Notes under the pieces: generated by a model
Seen by the model: only the letters and a program-made list of their open reading frames with translations
What the model was told of the DNA's origin: nothing
The model's database searches: none
Assembly (NCBI GenBank): GCA_964344685.1
Contig: CAYFOK010000011.1
Coordinates: 1 to 64,000, forward strand
DNA from: Scalindua sp964344685
Lineage (GTDB): Bacteria > Planctomycetota > Brocadiia > Brocadiales > Scalinduaceae
Length of the DNA stretch: 64,000 nt
Reading direction: 5' to 3'
In this document: piece after piece, positions 36,200-45,609 of the stretch
How positions within the stretch are numbered: position 1 is the first letter of the stretch
Layout: every line of letters starts with the position of its first letter
Program-made: the position numbers and the translations under genes

Positions 36200-37842
36200 T
36201 TTATCAGGGCTTCATATTCGTTCATGAAATACTTGATTGTAGATAACACGGGATTTGGAGCCGTCTGCCCAAGTCCGCACAAAGATGCCGTCTGTGTAAC
36301 ATATGCCATCTCTTTTAAATCTTCTATATCTTCCTTGCAGCCTTCTCCCTTGGTTATCTTTGTCAGTTTATCCAGCATTTTTCTTGTACCAACTCTGCAG
36401 GGAACGCATTTACCACAGGACTCTTCCTGAACAAACTCCATAAAATATTTTGAAATATCAACCATTGAAGTCTCTCCATCCATAACTATGAGACCACCAG
36501 ACCCCATGATAGCACCAACTTCCTTTACAGATTCATAATCTATAGGCAAATCCAGGAATTCTTCAGGTACGCAACCTCCTGAAGGACCTCCCATCTGTGC
36601 AGCTTTAAATCCACTTCGACCAGGAACACCGCCTCCTATATCAAAAATAATCTCTCTCAGGGTTGTTCCCATCGGGACTTCCACCAGCCCCGTATTTTTT
36701 ACCTTTCCTGCCAGAGCAAATATTTTGGTTCCAGAACCGTTCTTTGTACCAAGCTGTTTATACCATGCGGCACCTTCAGCGATTATCACCGGTATATTAG
36801 CTAATGTCTCTACATTATTAATATTAGTAGGTTTATTCCACAATCCGGAATTTGCAGGAAAAGGAGGACGCGGACGCGGCATTCCCCTTTTGCCTTCGAT
36901 GGATGCAATGAGAGCCGTCTCCTCACCACAGACAAAAGCGCCTGCTCCCATTTTAATTTCCAGATCAAAATTGAACCCGGAGCCAAGTATATTATTACCG
37001 AGTAAATTCAGCTTCCTGGCCTGTGCAATCGCATTCCTGAGATGATTAACAGCAATAGGATACTCAGCCCGCACGTAAACAAAGCCTTTTTCAGAACCAA
37101 TTGCACGCGCAGCAATCAACATACCCTCAATTACCGCATGAGGATCACCTTCCAGGATAGCCCTATCCATGAATGCCCCCGGGTCACCTTCATCAGCATT
37201 ACATATTAAGTATTTTATATCACCTTTTGCCTTTCTACAAAATCCCCACTTAAGCCCTGTAGGGAAACCGGCACCTCCACGACCTCTTATACCGGAAGAA
37301 GTAATCACGCTGATTATCTGTTCCGGATCAAGTTCAAAAAGCGCCTTTGCAAAAGCATCATATCCTTTTCTTTCAATATATTGTTCAATACTATTTGGAT
37401 CAATTATCCCACAATTTCTCAGAACAATTTTGTTCTGTTTGCTATAAAATGGTATGTCCTTCATATAAGGTATTTTTTTACCGGCTTCTGCATAACATAG
37501 CTTTTTTATAACCTCCCCCTTTAAAACTGTACTGGATATAATATCCGGCACAATATCTACGGTAACCCTGCCGTAAAAAATGCTAGGAGCATCAGGAGGG
37601 TCTACAGTCATAACCGGAGCCCTTGCACAGAGTCCCTGGCATCCGGTTTCTACAACCTCAATTTTGTCCTGCAATTTCTGTTTCTTAATCTGTTTACTGA
37701 ACTCTCCATAAACTTCTTGAGCACCAAGAGCCTGGCAACCGGTCATACAAATAGATACTTTGACCTTATCCTTCTTAAGTTTCTTATCACCTGATGTTCT
37801 CATAGCAATAAGGTCGTCATACGATTTTAATCTTTTTAGCAT
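36196..37842 (-). CDS. nuoF: NADH-binding NuoF-like flavoprotein subunit
   Basis: A 548-residue diaphorase subunit. An N-terminal thioredoxin-like [2Fe-2S] domain (C32, C36, C68, C72) precedes the FMN/NADH domain (GRGGAGFPTGLKWG from 187, AGAFVCGEETAL) and the [4Fe-4S] site ESCGKCVPCRVGT near the C-terminus. It ends soon after SLCGLGQTAPNPV and lacks the extra C-terminal 2x[4Fe-4S] ferredoxin domain found in HydB or formate-dehydrogenase forms. With the NuoE-like gene 17 bp upstream it forms a two-subunit NAD(H)-oxidising module without NuoG or membrane subunits. It may serve a hydrogenase, formate dehydrogenase or other partner encoded elsewhere. Confidence 0.9.
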   Translation of the reverse strand: MLKRLKSYDDLIAMRTSGDKKLKKDKVKVSICMTGCQALGAQEVYGEFSKQIKKQKLQDKIEVVETGCQGLCARAPVMTVDPPDAPSIFYGRVTVDIVPDIISSTVLKGEVIKKLCYAEAGKKIPYMKDIPFYSKQNKIVLRNCGIIDPNSIEQYIERKGYDAFAKALFELDPEQIISVITSSGIRGRGGAGFPTGLKWGFCRKAKGDIKYLICNADEGDPGAFMDRAILEGDPHAVIEGMLIAARAIGSEKGFVYVRAEYPIAVNHLRNAIAQARKLNLLGNNILGSGFNFDLEIKMGAGAFVCGEETALIASIEGKRGMPRPRPPFPANSGLWNKPTNINNVETLANIPVIIAEGAAWYKQLGTKNGSGTKIFALAGKVKNTGLVEVPMGTTLREIIFDIGGGVPGRSGFKAAQMGGPSGGCVPEEFLDLPIDYESVKEVGAIMGSGGLIVMDGETSMVDISKYFMEFVQEESCGKCVPCRVGTRKMLDKLTKITKGEGCKEDIEDLKEMAYVTQTASLCGLGQTAPNPVLSTIKYFMNEYEALIK

Positions 37843-37858
37843 TTTATATTCCTAAGTA

Positions 37859-38332
37859 TTAATTTGAATATCCTTTAACAATATCCGCCACCGAATCTGT
37901 CGTCAACTTGCCAAAATATTTATCATCAACCATCATTACCGGGGCAAGAAAGCATGTTCCAATACATGCAACCGTTTCCAATGTAAATTGATAATCAGCA
38001 GTTGTCCCTCCTTCTACCACATTTAATTGTTCTTTTACTCTTTCTTTAACGTCTTCCACACCTTTCACATGACAGGCGGTACCGGTACAAATCTTTACCG
38101 CATGCTTACCACGTGGTATCAGAGTAAATTGTGAATAAAACGTGGCAACTCCAAAGATTCTTGTCAGTGGTACATCCGTTATCCTTGCAATTTCCTTCAT
38201 CACAGGTTTTGGTAAGTATCCATATTCATCCTGCGTTTGCTGTAAGATTGCTATCAAGTTAGAATCATAGTCATGATCATAACCTGAAACAATACCGACA
38301 ACAGGTTTTAAATCTATGGTTTTATCTTCCAC
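37859..38332 (-). CDS. nuoE: NuoE-like [2Fe-2S] thioredoxin-fold subunit
   Basis: A 157-residue subunit with the NuoE helical N-terminal part (LIAILQQTQDEYGYLPKP) and a thioredoxin-like ferredoxin holding a [2Fe-2S] cluster through C82, C87, C123 and C127 in CTGTACHVKG and CIGTCFLAP. Normal length. It works with the NuoF-like protein encoded immediately downstream. purQ ends 18 bp upstream, so this redox pair is embedded in a purine-synthesis gene run, an arrangement that looks more like chromosomal packing than function. Confidence 0.93.
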   Translation of the reverse strand: MEDKTIDLKPVVGIVSGYDHDYDSNLIAILQQTQDEYGYLPKPVMKEIARITDVPLTRIFGVATFYSQFTLIPRGKHAVKICTGTACHVKGVEDVKERVKEQLNVVEGGTTADYQFTLETVACIGTCFLAPVMMVDDKYFGKLTTDSVADIVKGYSN

Positions 38333-38350
38333 GTCTCCTCCTTATTATTA

Positions 38351-39175
38351 TCATGAACTAAATGTCCTGCTTATATAATTTACGGCATTTCTAAATATGG
38401 AGATCCCGTCACCTTCTTCTCTTAATCCTTCCCTGGTCCATCTCGGGTGCTGAGTCGGATCAACATGACGTTCAGGGTGCGGCATCATACCGAGAACCCT
38501 GCCCGTAGAATCACAAATCCCTGCAATATTTCCCAGGGAACCGTTTGGATTCCACGGATAATCCGATATAATACCATCTTTATCAACATATTTAAATACT
38601 ATTTGCCCGGATTTATCAAGTTTCTCTATATCTTCCCGGTTCTCCGCAACAAATTTACCCTCAGCGTGAGCTATGGGAACATAGATTAAACTATCATTAT
38701 CAACAAACACAGACCTATTTGAAGATGATTTTAAATACACCCACCTATCTTCAAATTTATTTGAGTCATTGTAAGTCAAAGTAAATCTCTGTTTATTACC
38801 GGATAAAGATGTCCGGGTTCCATTCACCTCAGGCAACAAGCCCATTTTCATTAAGACCTGAAAACCATTACAGATACCAATTATCAGCTTACCATCATCG
38901 ATAAACCCCGTGAGTTCATCAATTATGTGCTGCCTGAGCTGATTTGCCAAAACCTTTCCTGCAGCAATGTCATCCCCATAGGTAAATCCTCCTGGCAGAA
39001 TAAAAATATGATAAGGGCTTAACAGGTCTTTTTCAATGACTAATTGGTTTACATGCATTAAATCCACATCAGCACCCGCTTTTTCAAGTGCATACTGCGT
39101 TTCGTAAGCACAATTAGTTCCAGCCGTACGAAGTATTACTGCCCTTGGTTTATTATTATGTTTTTCAGCTGCCAT
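38351..39175 (-). CDS. purQ: phosphoribosylformylglycinamidine synthase, glutaminase subunit
   Basis: Releases ammonia from glutamine for the fourth step of purine synthesis. It is a class I amidotransferase with nucleophile C102 in GICNGFQVL and the HPERH motif near residue 252. ILRTAGTNCAYET at the N-terminus is typical of PurQ. At 274 residues it is the longer form of the family. It lies downstream of the purL gene on the same strand, separated by 166 bp that contain a hairpin repeat. Confidence 0.95.
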   Translation of the reverse strand: MAAEKHNNKPRAVILRTAGTNCAYETQYALEKAGADVDLMHVNQLVIEKDLLSPYHIFILPGGFTYGDDIAAGKVLANQLRQHIIDELTGFIDDGKLIIGICNGFQVLMKMGLLPEVNGTRTSLSGNKQRFTLTYNDSNKFEDRWVYLKSSSNRSVFVDNDSLIYVPIAHAEGKFVAENREDIEKLDKSGQIVFKYVDKDGIISDYPWNPNGSLGNIAGICDSTGRVLGMMPHPERHVDPTQHPRWTREGLREEGDGISIFRNAVNYISRTFSS

Positions 39176-39294
39176 GGTTTTATAAATTAGCCATTCAGAA
39201 CCAGGCTAACCTTCCTGAGAAGTCTTGCTTCAAAAGATTTCAGCCACTTAGGAAAACAGGGTAATCTCCTCTCTTTCTAGATGAACCCAATTCT

Positions 39295-39315
39295 GGAATC
39301 CTCTCGAAAGAGAGG
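39295..39315. repeat. GGAAT hairpin repeat with GAAA tetraloop, copy 2
   Basis: GGAAT then CCTCTC-GAAA-GAGAGG, a perfect 6-bp stem. It lies between purL and purQ. Compared with copy 1, the fifth stem pair changes from A-T to T-A, so pairing is kept. Confidence 0.75.
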
Positions 39316-39341
39316 TTTGCTTTATTCATTCCAGATTTGAT

Positions 39342-42257
39342 TTATAACCTCAGAGTTGCCTGCCACGCCTCTTTAAGGTCAGGAAGTTTCTCCGAGATCA
39401 CCCTCCTGCCGCTTATAGATAATACGGTAAACAGATCGTTTTCAACAACTTTTCCCAGACATCCATTCGTAACGCCTTTAATAGTCTCCTCAAATTCTTT
39501 CTGACATTGCGGTTGAATTTCAACAACAAATCGTGTGTTAGATTCCGAAAAAAGAACTATATCGTCCCTGTCAACCCCTTCTTCAACAGGTACCTGTGAC
39601 AAATCAAGTTCCATTCCGTATCCGCCGGCAAAGCTCATTTCTGCTGCCGCAACGGCAAGACCACCCTCCGAACAGTCATGACACGACCTAACCAATCCCT
39701 TTTCAATCGCATTTGCAAGTAAATCCATGGTCCTCTTTGCAATCTCAGTGTCTACAACTGGAACTGAATTTCCCACGAAACCGTGTGTATAATAATAGTG
39801 TGAACCACCAAGTTCATTTTTTGTCATACCTATAATATAAATCAAATTACCTGGTAATTTAACATCCATTGAGATCGCCCTGGTAACATCCGGCATTACA
39901 CATATGGCAGAGATCAACAGAGTGGGTGGTATAGAAGTAGTTTTGTCTCCGTCAGTAAACTCATTATTCAAGCTGTCTTTGCCGGAAATAAATGGAGTTC
40001 CGTAATACAACGCAGTGTCATAACACCCTCTTGATGCCCTTACAAGCCCCCCCAGACACTCAGGTTTACCGGTATTGCCCCAGCTGAAGTTGTCTAAAAG
40101 GGCAACTCTTTCCAGGCTGCCACCCACAGATACAACCTGCCGCAAGGCCTCGTCAATCGCCGAAGAAGCCATATGATAAGGATCTATGTCACCATATTTA
40201 GGATTCATCCCATTCGATACAATTACTCCTCTGTTGGAGTTTAAAACCGGCCTGACTATGCACGCATCTCCAGGGCCATCGTTATCTACTCCCACCAATG
40301 GTTTCAGAACACTTCCACCCTGTACCTCATGGTCATATTGTCTGATTACCCACTCTTTGCTGCAGACATTCCATGAAGAGAGAATTTTTTTCAGATCTTC
40401 GCCATAATCCATCTTCTCTTTTATCTCTGGTTCTGTATGAAATGGAGGATCCCAAGTTGCCTTTCTTGTAATCCTGGGCAGCCCATCATGCAAGAAAGCC
40501 ATTTCAATATCAGCAACCGTCTCACCCTTATATCTTAAGTGTAATCTTTTGTCACCCGTAAACTCTCCGATAAATGTAGCTTCTACATCTTCCCGTTCAA
40601 AAACCTCTCTGATTTGCTCCCTGTTTTCAGGCGGTACAGAAAGCACCATTCTTTCCTGAGCCTCTGAAATCCAGATCTCTGAATAAGACAACCCCTCATA
40701 CTTAAGAGGTACTTTTTCAAGATCTACAATTGCCCCAAGCATCTCTCCCATCTCACCTACCGCAGAAGAGAGGCCCCCGGCACCGCAATCAGTAATATTA
40801 TTGTACAGACCAAGATCCAGTGCTATTAACAGTGCATCCGTAACCTTCCTCTCCATTATAGGATCACCAATCTGAACCGCACCTCCGGATACTACTTCCG
40901 ATTGGTGAGTTAATTCTACAGACGAAAATGTAGCTCCGTGAATGCCATCCCTCCCCGTCCTGCCACCCACAAGTAAAATCAAGTCACCCTCGTACGATTC
41001 CTTTTCACATTTGTTCTTCGCAATTAACCCAACATTTCCACAATAAACAAGCGGATTACCCGTGTATCTTTCATCGAAAAAAATAGAACCGTTCGATGTA
41101 GGTATCCCCATTCGGTTACCATAATCTCTGACTCCTGAGACTACACCTTTAAAAATTCTTTTTGGATGAAGAACACCTTCCGGAAGCACTTCCTGGCGCA
41201 TATCCAAGGGCCCAAAGCAGAAAACATCTGTATTCAAAATTGGTTTGGCACCCAGCCCGGTACCTAAAGTGTCTCTTATTACACCACCAATTCCAGTATT
41301 CGCACCACCATAAGGTTCAATTGCAGACGGATGATTGTGTGTTTCAACTTTAAAGCAGATATTGTAGTCTTCATCGAATTCGATTATGCCTGCATTATCC
41401 TTAAATACGGAGACGCACCATGGCTTATTCAATTCTGAGGTAACCTTTACTATTGTACTGGCAAGAAGATTATCGATATACTCTCCATTATACTCCACTA
41501 TTCCTTTAAATGTCTTATGCATGCAGTGTTCAGACCATGTCTGGGCAATTGTTTCCAGTTCAACGTCTGTAGGGTTTCTGCCCAGTGTAGCAAAATATTT
41601 CTGAACAGCCTTCATCTCAGCAACTGTCAAATACATCTGCCCTTTCTCACTAACATCTAGAAGCTGTTCATCATCCGCATCCAGTATATCAAGCGTCTGC
41701 CTGTTGAAGATGTAATCCACTGTTTCGTTTTTGTCTTCATAAAACAGATTATCTTTGTCTATAAAAACATCCTCTATGATTTTATTAGCAAGTACTTTGT
41801 TAGCGATAGTTTCAAGTTGATCATTAGTAAGCAGGCCAGCTATCAGAAATCTTTTTGCTGTTTTTATTGACCCCGCACTCAAGCCCAAATCTTTAATCCC
41901 CTTGACCACAGTGGATTCCACCGGATCCATTACCCCACGTTTACGGGTTACCTCAATCGTATGAACATTATTGTTCTGCCATTTCTTGCCAAACTTGATT
42001 TTTCCTGCCCGTAGATCATCATGTTGGCTTGATGATCCATTAGTGCAGATATAATCCTGTGTCAGTCCGTCTATCAACAGTTCGCTGCAGATTCTCCCAA
42101 TGTCTTGTTTAGACAGGTCCCCTTCTACGAGATACACCTGCACCATGCGGATTTCATTTACAGATGTAATCCCTATATGCATAACCTCTGAAGCTATTTC
42201 ATTCCCGACAGAATCAGGAAAATTTTCTTTAGTGAAGATCTCTATTCTGGTTTCCAT
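39342..42257 (-). CDS. purL: PurS-PurS-PurL fusion phosphoribosylformylglycinamidine synthase
   Basis: A 971-residue protein. The C-terminal 740 residues are PurL (LWSEHC-type motif as TWSEHCMHK, HNHPSAIEPYGGANTGIGG, GGRTGRDGIHGATFSS, CHDCSEGGLAVAAAEM). The first 170 residues are two PurS-like modules: one at about 1-75 and a second at about 92-170, with VMDPVESTVVKGIKDLG and VLANKIIEDVFI as in stand-alone PurS. In small-subunit systems PurS is separate and bridges PurL and PurQ; here it is fused and apparently doubled. With PurQ downstream it makes FGAM. The start is ATG and overlaps tyrA by 16 bp. Confidence 0.94.
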   Translation of the reverse strand: METRIEIFTKENFPDSVGNEIASEVMHIGITSVNEIRMVQVYLVEGDLSKQDIGRICSELLIDGLTQDYICTNGSSSQHDDLRAGKIKFGKKWQNNNVHTIEVTRKRGVMDPVESTVVKGIKDLGLSAGSIKTAKRFLIAGLLTNDQLETIANKVLANKIIEDVFIDKDNLFYEDKNETVDYIFNRQTLDILDADDEQLLDVSEKGQMYLTVAEMKAVQKYFATLGRNPTDVELETIAQTWSEHCMHKTFKGIVEYNGEYIDNLLASTIVKVTSELNKPWCVSVFKDNAGIIEFDEDYNICFKVETHNHPSAIEPYGGANTGIGGVIRDTLGTGLGAKPILNTDVFCFGPLDMRQEVLPEGVLHPKRIFKGVVSGVRDYGNRMGIPTSNGSIFFDERYTGNPLVYCGNVGLIAKNKCEKESYEGDLILLVGGRTGRDGIHGATFSSVELTHQSEVVSGGAVQIGDPIMERKVTDALLIALDLGLYNNITDCGAGGLSSAVGEMGEMLGAIVDLEKVPLKYEGLSYSEIWISEAQERMVLSVPPENREQIREVFEREDVEATFIGEFTGDKRLHLRYKGETVADIEMAFLHDGLPRITRKATWDPPFHTEPEIKEKMDYGEDLKKILSSWNVCSKEWVIRQYDHEVQGGSVLKPLVGVDNDGPGDACIVRPVLNSNRGVIVSNGMNPKYGDIDPYHMASSAIDEALRQVVSVGGSLERVALLDNFSWGNTGKPECLGGLVRASRGCYDTALYYGTPFISGKDSLNNEFTDGDKTTSIPPTLLISAICVMPDVTRAISMDVKLPGNLIYIIGMTKNELGGSHYYYTHGFVGNSVPVVDTEIAKRTMDLLANAIEKGLVRSCHDCSEGGLAVAAAEMSFAGGYGMELDLSQVPVEEGVDRDDIVLFSESNTRFVVEIQPQCQKEFEETIKGVTNGCLGKVVENDLFTVLSISGRRVISEKLPDLKEAWQATLRL

Positions 42258-43108
42258 TTCTTCTTATCACGTACTGTTTTAGCCTTTTTCAACCGGTTTA
42301 AAAGCTCATTATCGTTTCCCCGCTCCAAGTCATTTATAGTACACTCTACCTCTTCAGAGAAACACTTCAGCGCCTCAATTATTTCCTTCTTATTCTGTTT
42401 GCTTATACTTAACCAAAGCTCAGGATCTCCTGAAGCAATCCTGGTAGTATCTCTCAATCCGCTGGCTGCAAACTCCCAGTATTTCTCATCAATAACACCG
42501 GCAAGAATGGAAGCAACGAAATGTGGTAAATGGCTGACAAATGCCAGGATCTCATCATGTTTAGAAGGAGTCATAATACTTATTCTGGCACCCAATTCTT
42601 TCCACATGTCTGATAACTTTGTTATACATTTCTTCGAATTGAGGTTTGTTGGTGTAAGTATACAGACACTTCCCTCAAAAAGGTCCGGCCTGGCGGAATC
42701 TATACCTCTCTTCTCTGAACCCGCAAGAGGGTGCGCACCTATAAAATCCGGTTTTTCTCCATCACAGGTTCTCTCTATTTCATTGTTTACCTGAGAAACA
42801 ATATAATCCTTGGTACTTCCAACATCAGTAAGGATTGCCGATTTCTTCATCATGGGAATTATTCTCTTTGCAAAGTCTGGTATAAGGCCTACTGATGTTG
42901 ACAAAATTATAATGTCAGCGTGTTTTACGGCCTCTTCGATTTCAAGTGTACCCTGGTCTATAGCATTGAGTTTAAGTGCTTGATTTATTGATGCCTTACG
43001 ATGACCGACACCTGTAACCTTTGTTGCCAATCCTCGCTTTTTGAGGCCCAGTCCTATTGAACCGCCTATCAATCCTGTCCCTATAATTGCGATCTCTCCA
43101 AGGTTCAT
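42242..43108 (-). CDS. tyrA: prephenate (or arogenate) dehydrogenase
   Basis: An NAD(P)-dependent dehydrogenase of tyrosine synthesis. From the ATG at 43108 it has 288 residues, the usual length, with the nucleotide-binding GTGLIGGS at 9-16, DVGSTKDYIV, and GAHPLAGSEKRGI in the prephenate site. The open frame continues to 43225, but the extra 39 residues (…AGERIAGRTGDK…) correspond to a GC-rich dispersed repeat and match no TyrA region, so the inner start is preferred. Its 3' end overlaps purL by 16 bp, linking aromatic and purine synthesis genes in one transcript. Confidence 0.92.
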   Translation of the reverse strand: MNLGEIAIIGTGLIGGSIGLGLKKRGLATKVTGVGHRKASINQALKLNAIDQGTLEIEEAVKHADIIILSTSVGLIPDFAKRIIPMMKKSAILTDVGSTKDYIVSQVNNEIERTCDGEKPDFIGAHPLAGSEKRGIDSARPDLFEGSVCILTPTNLNSKKCITKLSDMWKELGARISIMTPSKHDEILAFVSHLPHFVASILAGVIDEKYWEFAASGLRDTTRIASGDPELWLSISKQNKKEIIEALKCFSEEVECTINDLERGNDNELLNRLKKAKTVRDKKKWKPE

Positions 43109-43149
43109 TTTGGTCCATTTCTCAACAAATAAATAAAATATTTTATCGC

Positions 43150-43196
43150 CTGTCCGGCCGGCTATCCGTTCGCCTGCCCAACGCATTCCAGCGGGA
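43150..43196. repeat. dispersed GC-rich element, copy 1 (tyrA leader)
   Basis: 43164-43191 (ATCCGTTCGCCTGCCCAACG, then CATTCCAG) matches the reverse complement of 48425-48455 at nearly every base, with a single-base insertion in the latter. The preceding CGCCTGTCCGGCCGG is also partly shared. Its base composition differs sharply from the AT-rich surroundings. Confidence 0.55.
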
Positions 43197-43386
43197 TCGG
43201 GTACCTTCGATGTGGTCAAATCCAAGCTAATTTTAAGATGGCGATGTTAACCTTGTAATAGAATTTTGTCAATTTTAATTAGTCTATATTCCCTTGATTT
43301 GCGTAAAAAAACTGCTAAAATTGCAAGAAGTTTACAGCGACCGCAAAATAACTAATACTTTATAGCTTTTAACGTGGAATTTTGCT

Positions 43387-44403
43387 ATGACCAAAGGCAT
43401 AAAAACGAAAAGTACAAAACCAAAAAGCGTAAAACAGAAAAGTGCTAAACCTAAAGCTACAAAAACGATAGAGGATAGCATACTTGAACTGGAACAACGT
43501 ATTCAAGAGCTTAAAGATGATACGACACAAAATGATTCATCTGTTCAAATAAAAGAGCTGGAAGAAAAAAAAACAGGCCTTCAGAAAGAGATGTATTCCA
43601 ATCTCACCCCCTACGAAATAGTGCAGGTAGCACGCCATCACCTGAGACCTCCGTTTTCTGATCACCTGGACATGATGGTTGACAACTTTATAGAACTGCA
43701 CGGAGATCGTAATTTTGGGGACGACAATGCAATTGTCACCGGTTTCGGCACTATTGGCGGTAAAAAAGCTCTGATTATTGGTCAACATAAAGGCAAAACA
43801 ACAAAGGAGAGAATCGACAGCAATTTTGGAATGCCTAACCCGGAAGGATATAGAAAGGCATTACACAAAATGAAACTGGCAGAGAAATTTAAATTACCTA
43901 TAGTTACGCTGATCGATACACCGGGAGCAAATCCGGATATAGGAGCAGAGGAGCGGGGCCAGGCACATGCAATAGCTATAAACATCGCAGAGATGAGCAA
44001 GCTCAGAACACCCATAATCTGTATTGTCATTGGAGAAGGTGGAAGCGGTGGTGCATTGGGAATCGGTGTGGGCGACAAATTTTCTATCCTTGAATTCGCT
44101 TATTGCTCCGTCATCTCGCCTGAGGGTTGCGCTGCTATCTTATGGAAAAGTAAAGACAGCACAGAAGAGGCTGCAAATGCACTGCACTTGACGGCAAAAG
44201 AGTTATACAAACTGAAAATAGTTGATGAAATCATTCCTGAACCAATAGGAGCAGCACACAACAACCCAAAGGAGATGTCCAGAATACTAAAAGAGACGAT
44301 TGTTCGATATATAGATGAACTCCAGGCAATACCTATAGATAAATTGATTGAGAAAAGATATCAAAAATACAGGAAAATTGGCAGTTTCCTGGGCGGAAAA
44401 TAA
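43387..44403 (+). CDS. accA: acetyl-CoA carboxylase carboxyltransferase subunit alpha
   Basis: Transfers the carboxyl group from carboxybiotin to acetyl-CoA in the first step of fatty acid synthesis, with AccD. The 338-residue protein has the usual N-terminal helical hairpin and the crotonase-fold core with HKGKTTKERIDSNFGMPNPEG, DTPGANPDIGAEERGQ and GEGGSGGALGIG. The first 26 residues (KxKSTKPKSVKQKSAKPKATK) are an unusual Lys-rich extension of tandem KxxKPK units. A 15-bp gap separates it from the next gene. Confidence 0.96.
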   Translation: MTKGIKTKSTKPKSVKQKSAKPKATKTIEDSILELEQRIQELKDDTTQNDSSVQIKELEEKKTGLQKEMYSNLTPYEIVQVARHHLRPPFSDHLDMMVDNFIELHGDRNFGDDNAIVTGFGTIGGKKALIIGQHKGKTTKERIDSNFGMPNPEGYRKALHKMKLAEKFKLPIVTLIDTPGANPDIGAEERGQAHAIAINIAEMSKLRTPIICIVIGEGGSGGALGIGVGDKFSILEFAYCSVISPEGCAAILWKSKDSTEEAANALHLTAKELYKLKIVDEIIPEPIGAAHNNPKEMSRILKETIVRYIDELQAIPIDKLIEKRYQKYRKIGSFLGGK

Positions 44404-44418
44404 CGGAAAAAATCTTTT

Positions 44419-44937
44419 TTGAGAAAACTTTCTAAAATAATCTTAATTCTCCTGATTACCGGCCCGGTCTTTGGATTTGGAAAGGACACACCGGATCAAG
44501 TACTGACAAAGTACTTAAAATCACTCTATTCAAATAATCTGAAAAAAACATACAGCTATATATCAAAAGCAGATCAGAGCACCATAAGCAGAAATGAATT
44601 TATTAAACAGAACAGCCTTGGCGATTCTTTTACTCAAGAGATTGCAAGGACCGTTTCTACACTTCGCACGTACAGAATAAATGATACAATAATAAATAAT
44701 GACAATGCATCTGTAGATATTACCGTATGCTCCCCGGACATGTATAAAGTCATGGGTGAGATATTCGGCCCTTTTCATGGCCAAAAAAACATGGAAAACC
44801 CACAGGAAGCAGCCAGGTATATGTTGAAGCAGTACCTGCAAAAGGGTAACGTACCAATGGTTGAAGAGAGAGGAACTTTTACGCTGGTAAAGGAAGAAGG
44901 CAGGTGGAAAGTGCTCTTAGGGTTCGCAGAAAAATAA
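44419..44937 (+). CDS. exported hypothetical protein, NTF2/DUF4878-like
   Basis: A 172-residue exported protein. A signal peptide of about 20 residues is followed by a domain with TPDQVLTKYLKSLYSNN and a C-terminal TFTLVKEEGRWKVLLGF, the pattern of small NTF2-like lumen proteins such as DUF4878. The start codon is TTG without a strong ribosome binding site; no later start keeps the signal peptide. It follows accA by 15 bp. Function unknown. Confidence 0.65.
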   Translation: MRKLSKIILILLITGPVFGFGKDTPDQVLTKYLKSLYSNNLKKTYSYISKADQSTISRNEFIKQNSLGDSFTQEIARTVSTLRTYRINDTIINNDNASVDITVCSPDMYKVMGEIFGPFHGQKNMENPQEAARYMLKQYLQKGNVPMVEERGTFTLVKEEGRWKVLLGFAEK

Positions 44938-44977
44938 GTAGGACTTAAATTGATTAATTTAAGAAAAGGATAAAATT

Positions 44978-45499
44978 ATGAGAGAATTATTATTGGATAT
45001 AGTAAAACGAGTCAGTTTCAACATTGATCAATTGCAGAAAAGTTTCGAAGAGTGGTTCAGGAATAAGTTCGAATCACTGACGGCGATCAAAGAGTCTTAT
45101 CAGGAAACCAGTTCATGTACCTACGAACAACAATACACTCAGTTTGGCAAAGAGCGGGAATATTTGATCGATTTACATAAAAAGATCATGGAAAAAGAGT
45201 ATCACGAAACTGAAGATTCCAGATTGCTCATACAAAATATTTTTAACGATTACGATGAACTGCTCCGTAAATATCGTGGAATAATACCTCTCGACTATTC
45301 TACTGACATTATCCCTGACAAAGCACATGCTGATGAAGGAAGTGAGGTCGAAACAGAAATCCTCCATTTCTTCCCGTCAAATTGCAAAAGAGAAGATATA
45401 ATAGAGCACACAGCAGAAATCATTAAACACGTTCAGGAAGAAGCTCTTTCCGATACACCAATCTGGGTCAAGGTTATCCAGCATAAAGGGATAAAATAG
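44978..45499 (+). CDS. hypothetical helical protein
   Basis: A 173-residue cytoplasmic protein without a recognised family. It is acidic and mostly helical, with no signal peptide or membrane helix. Good ribosome binding site (AAGGA, 9 nt before ATG). It lies 40 bp after the exported NTF2-like gene and about 110 bp before purN, collinear with both. Confidence 0.6.
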   Translation: MRELLLDIVKRVSFNIDQLQKSFEEWFRNKFESLTAIKESYQETSSCTYEQQYTQFGKEREYLIDLHKKIMEKEYHETEDSRLLIQNIFNDYDELLRKYRGIIPLDYSTDIIPDKAHADEGSEVETEILHFFPSNCKREDIIEHTAEIIKHVQEEALSDTPIWVKVIQHKGIK

Positions 45500-45609
45500 A
45501 TTTAAGATTGAAAATTTAAGACAGAAAAAAACGGAAATTTGTCCTTCCTTTAACTTTAGTTCTTTTTGAACTTTAGCTCACTTTTGTCACTTTTAATTGA
45601 ACACAAAAT

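Noticed and set aside
36196..38332. Complete complex I operon
   Set aside because: Only nuoE- and nuoF-like genes are present; nuoG and all membrane subunits are missing here.
43109..43225. 39-residue N-terminal extension of TyrA
   Set aside because: It corresponds to a dispersed GC-rich repeat, and the dehydrogenase fold starts at the inner ATG (43108).
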